Assembly: GCA_040500365.1 (NCBI GenBank)
Contig: CP148031.1
Coordinates: 1,984,001 to 2,048,000, forward strand
Direction of reading: 5' to 3'
Origin: Dehalobacter alkaniphilus
GTDB lineage: Bacteria > Bacillota > Desulfitobacteriia > Desulfitobacteriales > Syntrophobotulaceae
DNA length: 64,000 nt
The translations under genes were made by a program, and so were the position numbers. This document shows positions 17,827 to 25,448 of this stretch, in pieces. The notes under the pieces were generated by a model. That model worked only from the letters and a program-made list of their open reading frames with translations. It was not told the origin of the DNA and did not search any database. Position 1 is the first letter of the stretch; every line of letters starts with the position of its first letter.

Positions 17827-18507
17827 TTAATCGTCAGTAGCCCCGCCATCGCCAAATACCGGAATGACATCGCCCAAAAAAGTCGGTTTGGGCTTGATTA
17901 TTTTTGTCCAGAGAAAATCTTTATTTCGGGCTGCAATCTCTCTTATCTGATAGTATGCCATTGCCTGTCCGTAATCATGCTGGTCTGAGGGGACCCCATA
18001 GGCTTCAAGACCCAAAGACCTGGCAACAAAAACGGCCCGCTTTAAATGATATTCCTGAGTCACGATGATTACCTTTTTAACGAGGAATATATCCCTTGCT
18101 CTATAAAGACTTTCATACGTACTAAAACCGGCGTGATCCATAAAGATATTCTGACCCGCGACCCCTTTCTCCTTTAGGAACCTCTTCATAGCATTGACTT
18201 CATCATAATCTGTTCGGCCATGGTCACCACTCACAAGAATTTTGGGGGCCTTGCCATGCTGGTAAAGCTCATAGCCCACGGTCAATCGGTCGGCAAGCAT
18301 GGATGAAGCAGTTCCATCCGGGAAAACATAGGCACCTAACACCAGGACTGCGTCAACCTCAGGTACCTGATCCACATCGCAGATGTATTTCGTACCAACC
18401 CGTTCCACATAGTGATTAATGATCAGCATATAAATAATCAGAACAACCGATATCGCCAGAAGGCAGCCAATCAGATATTGAATACGTATTTTCAAGCGCT
18501 TCTTCAT
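17827..18507 (-). CDS. YdcF/SanA-type DUF218 membrane protein
   Basis: 226 residues with one N-terminal membrane helix and a DUF218 domain: VDAVLVLGAYVFPDGTAS, ILVSGDHGRTDYDE and VIIVTQEYHLKRAVFVARSLG. SanA/YdcF-like proteins act at the envelope and affect barrier function; some bind nucleotides. It is convergent with the deacetylase gene. AAGG precedes the ATG. A second, divergent DUF218 protein is encoded at 60248-60964. Confidence 0.85.
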   Translation of the reverse strand: MKKRLKIRIQYLIGCLLAISVVLIIYMLIINHYVERVGTKYICDVDQVPEVDAVLVLGAYVFPDGTASSMLADRLTVGYELYQHGKAPKILVSGDHGRTDYDEVNAMKRFLKEKGVAGQNIFMDHAGFSTYESLYRARDIFLVKKVIIVTQEYHLKRAVFVARSLGLEAYGVPSDQHDYGQAMAYYQIREIAARNKDFLWTKIIKPKPTFLGDVIPVFGDGGATDD

Positions 18508-18620
18508 TTTTCATACCTTGCCTATTCCTATATTCTGCTGGCAGCATTCAACGATGCGTCCGTCTCTTGCTATTCCCATTTATCAATTATATAATAAATT
18601 TAGTTTTTGGGGGTGAGAAA

Positions 18621-18875
18621 ATGCAATTTGACGCCGGCATACTGCTTATTCTAATCATTAATCTGACTTTGATCTTAGCCGTTTCCTGGGCCAGTATCAA
18701 ACTTGTGCATTCTTCTTCCATCTGTATCAGATTTGCTGATACTTATCTTTCGAGTTGTCCAATCAGCTCCTCATCTCCCCAAAATATTAAGGTAAAAAAG
18801 CATTTGATATTTAGAAGAAAGATCAAAACTGACCAGGATGATGACTCACCTTATTCAAACCTCCTTGTTTTATAA
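18621..18875 (+). CDS. Small membrane protein upstream of yidC
   Basis: 84 residues: an N-terminal hydrophobic helix (about 5-27), then a Ser/Cys-rich stretch and a basic-acidic tail. Not recognised. GGGGGTGAG precedes the ATG at 18621. Its stop is 26 bases before the YidC-like start, so cotranslation with the insertase is likely. Confidence 0.55.
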   Translation: MQFDAGILLILIINLTLILAVSWASIKLVHSSSICIRFADTYLSSCPISSSSPQNIKVKKHLIFRRKIKTDQDDDSPYSNLLVL

Positions 18876-18901
18876 GAAATAAAACTTTGGAGGATGTTTC
18901 A

Positions 18902-19552
18902 ATGAATATGATTAGCACAGTCCTTTCCCAGTTATTAGCATTCCTTGTCAGTACTACGGGCGATTGGTTCATTGCGGTTGCTCTGATTACATTAGGGATA
19001 AAACTCTTGTTATTTCCTTTGTCAATAAAACAGCAAAAAGTACAATTATTAACCGCAAATCTGACCAAAGCCAGAACAATTTTATCTGGAAAATTTCAAA
19101 ATCAAATTAAAAAAGTTAACTCTGAATCAATGAAAATTGCATCTAAATATAAAATCAATCCACTGTTTACGTTTGCAACACTTATTATCCAGGCCCCGGT
19201 TTTTTTCTCCTTGTACGTTGCTATTACGCATCTGAGTATACCAGTTGGCAGTATTCTTATTCCGTGGGTATCTGATCTCCATATGGCAGATCATCTTCAT
19301 ATTTTGCCGGTTATTGCCGGTCTGCTTCAGACGCTGAGTGTATTTACAGCAGAAAACAAAAATTTACTGATGTTCATATTCCCGGTTGCTATTGGCGTCG
19401 TTTTTCTGTGGAAAGCACCTGTTGCCCTGAGCGCTTACTGGATTGCCAACTCGGTCCTTCGGTTTGTAGAAGTCCAGATCTTTCATCTAGGCCCTATCCA
19501 GCGAAAATATTTGAATATCCCTTCTCCGGAAGAGATGGTACAAAGACTTTAA
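18902..19552 (+). CDS. yidC: YidC/Oxa1-family membrane insertase
   Basis: About 216 residues, the short Gram-positive form. It has the 60KD_IMP core of five helices: the first helix followed by KLLLFPLSIKQQK, a cytoplasmic helical hairpin, then PVFFSLYVAI and the last helices around SAYWIANSVLR. It lacks the lipoprotein signal and long basic tail seen in SpoIIIJ/YidC2, so it may be a specialised extra copy. Insertases place small or tail-anchored proteins into the membrane. Start: GGAGG with 8-base spacing to the ATG at 18902. Confidence 0.85.
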   Translation: MNMISTVLSQLLAFLVSTTGDWFIAVALITLGIKLLLFPLSIKQQKVQLLTANLTKARTILSGKFQNQIKKVNSESMKIASKYKINPLFTFATLIIQAPVFFSLYVAITHLSIPVGSILIPWVSDLHMADHLHILPVIAGLLQTLSVFTAENKNLLMFIFPVAIGVVFLWKAPVALSAYWIANSVLRFVEVQIFHLGPIQRKYLNIPSPEEMVQRL

Positions 19553-19555
19553 GCA

Positions 19556-19594
19556 AAGGGGACGTAACGAAACTTAGTTTCGCGGCGTCCCCTT
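19556..19594 (+). terminator. Hairpin after yidC
   Basis: Outer stem AAGGGGACG / CGTCCCCTT encloses a second stem CGAAAC / GTTTCG. It begins a few bases past the stop. No clear T-run follows, so termination is likely but not certain. Confidence 0.5.
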
Positions 19595-19678
19595 CACCTA
19601 TCTAACCCAATTTTATTAGAGCTTTTTATCCATTATTACATCTTAAATTCTCTATATTTCTTCTGATTACTTCAAATA

Positions 19679-19736
19679 TTGTAGACTTGCACAATATGCG
19701 AAAGCGAGCGAGTAAAGTATTTGTGCAAGGCTACAA
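19679..19736 (-). repeat. 16-base inverted repeat beyond the trp operon
   Basis: TTGTAGACTTGCACAA (19679-19694) and TTGTGCAAGGCTACAA (19721-19736) pair with one mismatch around a 26-base loop. It lies about 110 bases beyond the trpF stop. There is no T-run; it may stabilise the 3' end of the trp transcript. Confidence 0.5.
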
Positions 19737-19843
19737 AACCCCAAGAAAAGTAAAGACGCCTCTATGAAATGAGACGCCTTTGGTGGGCTAGTTCAGATGC
19801 AGCCCCTTTGCTTTGGAAGCCACGGATAGCAAGGAACGGAACG

Positions 19844-20515
19844 TTAAGCACGGACACGGTCGATAAACCTTTTTATTTTATCCGGGTCTTTTTGCCCTTC
19901 CGTCTCGACACTGCTGCTGACATCCAGGCAATAGGGATGGAATAAAGAAATTGCCGACCCGACATTCTCTTCATTCAAACCTCCGGCCAAAATCATCGGA
20001 ATATCCCGGCCTTTGTTTTTTTCAATTTGGCCGCTCTGATTTCTTTGCAGAAGATTCCAGTCAAAACTTTCTCCGGTACCGCCATAAGCCTCAGGATCAT
20101 ATTTATCATAAACAAAACCGTCAACCAAACCCTGATACGCTTCCAGGTTCAGCTCTGTCCGGTCCGCATGTCCTACCCTGACAGCTTTCCAGATCGTTAC
20201 TTGACGATTAGCCTGGTATTTTTCCACGATCCGCGCTTGTAATTGACGTATATATTCCGGTGGCTCATCACCGTGAAGCTGTAAGATTTGCAGACCGGCT
20301 TCCACGGCGCGGAGTAAGACATCCGGGTCCTGGTTGGCGAAAACCCCAACCGGGATAATATTTTTGTCCAAGGAAGCGATCAGCATTTTCAGTTCGCTGA
20401 GCGAGACTTGTCTTTTGCTCGGGGCTAGCACAAATCCGGAAAAATCCGGTTTCAGCTCATTGATGACCCTGACATCCTCCAGGGTACGAATCCCACAAAT
20501 CTTAACTTTTGTCAT
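19844..20515 (-). CDS. trpF: Phosphoribosylanthranilate isomerase
   Basis: 223 residues, (beta-alpha)8 barrel. Family motifs: KICGIRTLEDV at the N-terminus with the catalytic Cys, GVFANQ, LQLHGDE, and the C-terminal phosphate-binding LAGGLNEENV and LDVSSSVE. It isomerises PRA to CdRP in tryptophan synthesis. Last gene of the operon; its ATG overlaps the trpC stop (TGATG). Confidence 0.95.
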   Translation of the reverse strand: MTKVKICGIRTLEDVRVINELKPDFSGFVLAPSKRQVSLSELKMLIASLDKNIIPVGVFANQDPDVLLRAVEAGLQILQLHGDEPPEYIRQLQARIVEKYQANRQVTIWKAVRVGHADRTELNLEAYQGLVDGFVYDKYDPEAYGGTGESFDWNLLQRNQSGQIEKNKGRDIPMILAGGLNEENVGSAISLFHPYCLDVSSSVETEGQKDPDKIKRFIDRVRA

Positions 20516-21366
20516 CAGAATATCCCGAAGAGGAGCTCAGCAAATTTTTGTTCAAGACTGCCTGCCTTCATAAAAGCCTCTCCGACCAGAACAGCATCAA
20601 ATCCCCACGCTTGCGCCGTTAGGATATCCTCGCCCGTATGAATCCCGCTTTCTGAGACCTTGATCAGATGATCCGGGACCATCGCGCCGATTCTGCGGCT
20701 GTGGTTCAAATCCACCTCAAACGTCTCCAGGTTCCGGTTATTGATTCCGATGATGCCGGCTCCTGCTGCCATGGCCCTTTCAGCTTCTGCTTCGTTATGC
20801 ACTTCCACAAGACAATCCAGGCCGATCTGTTCAGCTATTCCAAGATATTCTTTCAGCTGCTGATCATCTAATATTTTTACGATGAGCAGAATAGCATCCG
20901 CCCCCAAAATCTTTGCTTCGTAAATCTGATAAGGGTCAATCATAAAATCCTTTCGCAGCAGCGGAATCTTGACGGATTCTCTAATTTCCCTCAGATAATC
21001 CGGACTCCCGAGAAAGTAATCCTGCTCTGTTAAGACGGAGATTGCCGCAGCCCCCAGCTGTTCATACATGCTGGCTATTTGCAGATAATCGAAGTCCGGA
21101 GCCAGGATTCCTTTGGATGGAGAAGCTTTCTTGACTTCCGCGATTATGGAAATCCCTGCTTTTTCTTTGCTCAGGCGTCCCGCAGTCAGGGCTGAGGCAA
21201 AGACGCCTGCAGGCCGCTCCATGTTAACATCATGCTTAAGATTATCACGATCATCATTGATTTTTAGTTTTTTTGTTAGCTTTTCGATGAGCTCTTCGCC
21301 GGAAATTTTTTTCTTCTGATCGGAAAGCCGTTTTATTTTGGCCTCTACAATTTTATCAAGGATCAT
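20515..21366 (-). CDS. trpC: Indole-3-glycerol phosphate synthase
   Basis: 283 residues. Conserved blocks: IAEVKKASPSKG (substrate Lys), LTEQDYFLGS, LRKDFMIDPYQI, GINNRNLETFEV and VSESGIHT. It closes CdRP to indoleglycerol phosphate. It follows trpD after 107 bases, the largest gap inside the operon, and overlaps trpF by one base. Confidence 0.95.
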   Translation of the reverse strand: MILDKIVEAKIKRLSDQKKKISGEELIEKLTKKLKINDDRDNLKHDVNMERPAGVFASALTAGRLSKEKAGISIIAEVKKASPSKGILAPDFDYLQIASMYEQLGAAAISVLTEQDYFLGSPDYLREIRESVKIPLLRKDFMIDPYQIYEAKILGADAILLIVKILDDQQLKEYLGIAEQIGLDCLVEVHNEAEAERAMAAGAGIIGINNRNLETFEVDLNHSRRIGAMVPDHLIKVSESGIHTGEDILTAQAWGFDAVLVGEAFMKAGSLEQKFAELLFGIF

Positions 21367-21473
21367 TTTTATCCCCCCTTCTTCAAACTCTCCACAGGTG
21401 CAAGCCCCTTTATGGCACTAAACTGAGACCTGTACTTAAACCCTGACTTGATAAAGCCGTTTTCTACCGAATG

Positions 21474-22493
21474 CTAATGCTGCCTAGTCACAGCGATAAA
21501 CTCGTTAAGAACCGGCAGCGCTTTTTGTTCCCGTACAGTAGCACGGGCCATCTCGATTCCCTCCTGCAAACTTGCGGCTTTACCTCCGACATAAATAGCC
21601 GCTCCGGCATTCAGGATGACGGTGTCTGCTTTGGGGCCCTGACCTCCTGCCAGAATATCCAAGGTGATCCGCGCGTTTTCCTGTGGCGTTCCGCCTACAA
21701 GATCCTGCGGCGTACAAAGGGAAAAACCATAATCTCCCGGATGGATGACATACTCGGTTACCTTTCCGTCCTTGAGTTCTGCTGCGTAAGACGGTCCTGT
21801 CAGGGTGATTTCGTCGAGACCGTCACTGCCATGGACAATGATCGCATGGACAGCCTGGTGTCTTTTCAGTACTTCTGCAGCCACGGGCACAAGGCTTTTG
21901 TCGTAAACGCCGATCAGCTGTCTTGGGGCTGCGGCCGGATTGGCTAATGGCCCGAGGATATTAAAGATGGTTTTGAAGCCAAGTGCTTTACGCACCGGCA
22001 TCGCATATTTCATCGAAGCATGGAAATGCGGAGCGAACATAAAACCAAGGCCCACCTGGTCGATACACTTCCCGATTGCTTCCGGTGTCAGTGCAATCTC
22101 GATCCCTAAAGCTTCGAGGACATCCGCAGCCCCGCTCTTGCTGGTAATGCTCCGGTTGCCATGCTTGGCAATTTTTACGCCATTACTGGCAGCGACGAAC
22201 ATTGCCGTTGTGGAAATATTGAACGTATGAGCGCCATCCCCGCCAGTTCCGCAGGTGTCCACCAGATTTTCTGATGCACACGCCACTTTGAGGGCTTTTT
22301 CCCGCATCACCTTACTTGTCCCGTAAATCTCTTCAATGGTCTCTCCTTTCAGGCGGAGCGCCGTTAAAAAGGCTGCCATGGAGATTTCACTGGCTTCACC
22401 GCTCATAATCTCCGTCATGGAATCATAGGCCAGCTGAGCACTGAGATCCTCTCTATTGGAAAGTTTTTTTAAAGCTATCTCCATTCCCATCAT
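21474..22493 (-). CDS. trpD: Anthranilate phosphoribosyltransferase
   Basis: 339 residues. The glycine-rich PRPP-binding motif DTCGTGGDGAHTFNIS, KHGNRSITSKSGAADVLEALG and NILGPLANPA are all present. It transfers phosphoribose to anthranilate. AAGGAGG at the end of trpA serves its start; the first two codons are both ATG and either could be used. Confidence 0.95.
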   Translation of the reverse strand: MMGMEIALKKLSNREDLSAQLAYDSMTEIMSGEASEISMAAFLTALRLKGETIEEIYGTSKVMREKALKVACASENLVDTCGTGGDGAHTFNISTTAMFVAASNGVKIAKHGNRSITSKSGAADVLEALGIEIALTPEAIGKCIDQVGLGFMFAPHFHASMKYAMPVRKALGFKTIFNILGPLANPAAAPRQLIGVYDKSLVPVAAEVLKRHQAVHAIIVHGSDGLDEITLTGPSYAAELKDGKVTEYVIHPGDYGFSLCTPQDLVGGTPQENARITLDILAGGQGPKADTVILNAGAAIYVGGKAASLQEGIEMARATVREQKALPVLNEFIAVTRQH

Positions 22494-23276
22494 TCATTCC
22501 TCCTTATTAACACGCGCCATATCGCCTAAAAACTGATCCAGACCGGACAGCCCTTCAGTCTCAAGCACCTGCTGGATCTTACTGCCGATGATCGCTATAT
22601 CGGCAGTTCCAATTAAACGGGCGACATCTTCCGGGCCTTGAATCCCGAAACCTACGGCGATTGTTTTGCCGGTCTCTTTCTTTGCTTTTTGGATTCCGTC
22701 CAAAATTTCAGAGTCAAAAGTTGTTTTGCTGCCGGTTACCCCTTTGCGGGGAACGTAATAGATGAATCCGCTCCCGATATCTGCAATTTCCTGCAGTCGC
22801 TTCGGATCGGAATAAGGTGTCGCTATACTTACTGCAGCCAATCCCTGTTGGCGGGAATAATCGTAGTAGGCTCTGGCCTCATCAAGCGGAGCATCCGGCA
22901 CGATGGTTCCCTGGACGCCAATCTCTTTGCACCGGTCAATAAATGCTTCGACGCCGTATTGGTACAGAATATTGTAGTAGGTCATGACCAAAAACGGGAT
23001 CGGGTATTTGCTGGCCATTCTCTCAATAAACTTCAGGCAGTTGCTGACTTTAATCCCTTTTTCCAATACGGCCTGGTTGGACTTGGTGAATACCGGTCCG
23101 TCAGCAATCGGATCAGAAAAAGGTATTTGCAGTTCAATCAGGTCGACCCCGTTGTTATAAAAGCATTCAATCACTTTTTCATTGGCGGCAAAATCAGGAT
23201 AGCCAATAATTTGGTGGGTCATCAGCAGTATTTTCTTCTCTTTTCTCATAGCTTCAATTTGTTTTTCAATCTGCAT
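22494..23276 (-). CDS. trpA: Tryptophan synthase alpha chain
   Basis: 260 residues. Motifs: DLIELQIPFSDPIADGP (catalytic Glu and Asp), VPDAPLDEA and VGFGIQGPEDV. It cleaves indoleglycerol phosphate and channels indole to TrpB. The upstream in-frame extension to 23447 lies inside trpB and has no family similarity; AAAGAGG supports the ATG at 23276, giving an 11-base overlap with trpB. Confidence 0.95.
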   Translation of the reverse strand: MQIEKQIEAMRKEKKILLMTHQIIGYPDFAANEKVIECFYNNGVDLIELQIPFSDPIADGPVFTKSNQAVLEKGIKVSNCLKFIERMASKYPIPFLVMTYYNILYQYGVEAFIDRCKEIGVQGTIVPDAPLDEARAYYDYSRQQGLAAVSIATPYSDPKRLQEIADIGSGFIYYVPRKGVTGSKTTFDSEILDGIQKAKKETGKTIAVGFGIQGPEDVARLIGTADIAIIGSKIQQVLETEGLSGLDQFLGDMARVNKEE

Positions 23277-24519
23277 ATGCCTTACCTCTTTCTGTGACAA
23301 ATGTTTTCCAGCCCTGATCCTGCAATGCTTCCCCAATGTTGAAGATATCTTTGTCTCCGCGGCCGGACATATTGACAACGATGACATCTTCCGGTTTGGT
23401 GTCAGCAATTTCCCTGAAAAGTCCGGCGAAAGCATGCGTGGATTCAAGCGCCGGTATCAGCCCTTCCTTGCTGATGATCAGTTTAAAGGCCTCAATGACT
23501 TCGGCATCTGTGGCGGCTAAAACCCGGACCCTCTTGGTTTCCGCCAAATGAGCCAGGATTGGTGATACGCCTACATAATCAAGTCCGGCGGAAATGCTCC
23601 AGGTATCCAGCATCTGTCCGTCATCATCCTGGAGAAACAATGTCTTGTAGCCCTGAGAGACGCCGGTTTTGGCTTTGGCATAAGCGATCCGCGAAGCATG
23701 TTTTCCGGAAGCTTCGCCCTTTCCGCCTGCCTCGACGGCAACAAGTTCTACGCCGGGCTCCTGCAGGAATTCCACAAAAGCGCCCATCGCATTGGAACCG
23801 CCGCCCAGACAGGCATAGATCCGGTCTGGATTTTTGCCGCAGATATCGTTGATTTGTTTTTTCATCTCTTTACTGATTACGGACTGAAAGAAAGTGACCA
23901 TCTCCGGGAATGGCCTCGGTCCGCACGCCGTGCCAAGTGCATAATGCGTGTTATCAAAATTTCCTGCCCAGTCGCGAAGCGCTTCGTTAATGGCATCCTT
24001 AAGCGTTGCCGTCCCGGTTGTCACAGGAATAACTTCAGCTCCGAGCTGTTTCATCCAGAAGACATTGGCATATTGCCGTTCAGCGTCTTCAGCCCCCATA
24101 TAGATCGTCGCCTGAAATCCCATTTTCGCCGCCATGATCGCCGTTGCCACACCGTGCTGGCCTGCGCCGGTCTCAGCGATGACTCTGGTCTTGCCCAGTT
24201 TTTTCATGAGCAGGCCCTGCCCGAGCACATTATTGATTTTATGGGCGCCGGAATGATTCAAATCCTCCCGCTTGATAAAGATTTTGGCTTTACCAAAATA
24301 GGCACTAAGCCCTTCCGCATACGTCAGCGGTGTCGGCCTGCCCGAAAAGTCCATCAGGAGGTTATAGTATTGCTTATAGAAGTCCTCGTCCCGCAATATT
24401 TCCTGAAAAGCCAGACTCAGTTCATCGACAGCCGGTATCAGGATTTCCGGGACAAATCTCCCGCCATAGGCGCCAAAATAACCATTTTCCCCAAGATAGT
24501 TAACCATTTCGTTTTTCAT
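23266..24519 (-). CDS. trpB: Tryptophan synthase beta chain
   Basis: 417 residues, TrpB1 type. KREDLNHSGAHKINN contains the PLP-binding Lys, GGGSNAMG binds the PLP phosphate, and the C-terminal NMSGRGDKD is typical. It condenses indole with serine. It starts three bases before the end of the preceding aldolase-like gene, so the two are translationally coupled. Placing trpB and trpA ahead of trpD, trpC and trpF is an unusual order. Confidence 0.95.
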   Translation of the reverse strand: MKNEMVNYLGENGYFGAYGGRFVPEILIPAVDELSLAFQEILRDEDFYKQYYNLLMDFSGRPTPLTYAEGLSAYFGKAKIFIKREDLNHSGAHKINNVLGQGLLMKKLGKTRVIAETGAGQHGVATAIMAAKMGFQATIYMGAEDAERQYANVFWMKQLGAEVIPVTTGTATLKDAINEALRDWAGNFDNTHYALGTACGPRPFPEMVTFFQSVISKEMKKQINDICGKNPDRIYACLGGGSNAMGAFVEFLQEPGVELVAVEAGGKGEASGKHASRIAYAKAKTGVSQGYKTLFLQDDDGQMLDTWSISAGLDYVGVSPILAHLAETKRVRVLAATDAEVIEAFKLIISKEGLIPALESTHAFAGLFREIADTKPEDVIVVNMSGRGDKDIFNIGEALQDQGWKTFVTERGKAYAD

Positions 24520-25448
24520 ACCTGTACCTCACTTTGAAAATGATCATAGATTCGAATCAGATCTTCGCCCGCCCCCTGGATACTATAGACAGGATGCTGG
24601 TTGAAAATCCCCGTTAAGAGCTGTTTGGGGCAGTACCCCCAAGAATGTTCGTCACCATCATGGATGTAGTAATCATTAATCAGCGCGAGTACAGGCTTTA
24701 AATCATAATGGTCTTTGCCGGCATACGGCAAAAGACATTCCAGCGGACAGTTGCCGGCTCCCCTGCCCATTCCGTTGACACTCGCATCAAGGAAGCTCGC
24801 GCCGCTTTCAACCGCCGTAATGGTGTTGGAGAAGGCCAGCTGCATATTGTTGTGCACGTGAATTCCCACATTCATACCATTTAATTCTTCCTTGTACAGC
24901 GATACCAGCTTTTTGACATCATCCGGATAAAGCGCCCCGTAACTGTCTACCACATAGACTGCTGCTGCAGGGATTTGCGCTTTGATTTTTCTTAAGCCGC
25001 AAACAATTTCCGGGATACTTTCTCTGGAAATTGCCATGATATTCAGCGTTGTCTCATAGCCTTTATTTTGCAGAAAGCGGACATCTTCGACGGCTTCTTC
25101 AATCTGGTTTAAATAGCAGGCAACCCGGCCCATGGTGAACGGTGAAACTGAGGCATTTTCAACCGATCGCCGGTCAAATCTGCCGACATCCACCATAAAG
25201 GCCATTTTGGGAAGCCCCGGAATTCCTTTGATGATGTCATATATCTCGCTGTCATCACAGAATTTAAGTTTGCCGTAGGCTGTCCGTTCATAATACGCGG
25301 GATCTGCTTTATACCCAAGTTCAAGATAATCGACCTTCGCTTCGGAGATCTTTTGAATATGGTCTTTGATATATTTTTCCGGGAACCGGAAGTTGTTGGT
25401 CAGTCCTCCGTCTCTGAGCGTACAGTCCAGAATGGTCAGATTACGCAT
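24516..25448 (-). CDS. HMGL/DRE-TIM aldolase-like protein in the trp operon
   Basis: 310 residues of the DRE-TIM metallolyase family. Visible motifs: DCTLRDGG at the N-terminus (metal and catalytic residues), MVDVGRFD, VDSYGALYPDDV, and HVHNNMQLA (metal-binding His pair), then DASVNGMGRGAGNCPLE. This is the pattern of 4-hydroxy-2-oxovalerate aldolase, HMG-CoA lyase and isopropylmalate synthase. None of these reactions belongs to tryptophan synthesis. The start at 25448 overlaps the trpE-G stop by 8 bases with GGAGGTG, and its end overlaps trpB, so it is firmly part of the operon. Specific function unknown. Confidence 0.85.
   Translation of the reverse strand: MRNLTILDCTLRDGGLTNNFRFPEKYIKDHIQKISEAKVDYLELGYKADPAYYERTAYGKLKFCDDSEIYDIIKGIPGLPKMAFMVDVGRFDRRSVENASVSPFTMGRVACYLNQIEEAVEDVRFLQNKGYETTLNIMAISRESIPEIVCGLRKIKAQIPAAAVYVVDSYGALYPDDVKKLVSLYKEELNGMNVGIHVHNNMQLAFSNTITAVESGASFLDASVNGMGRGAGNCPLECLLPYAGKDHYDLKPVLALINDYYIHDGDEHSWGYCPKQLLTGIFNQHPVYSIQGAGEDLIRIYDHFQSEVQV

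Noticed and set aside
19742..19785. Apparent terminator with two GACGCCT copies downstream of trpF
   Set aside because: The two copies are direct, not inverted, repeats and cannot form a stem.
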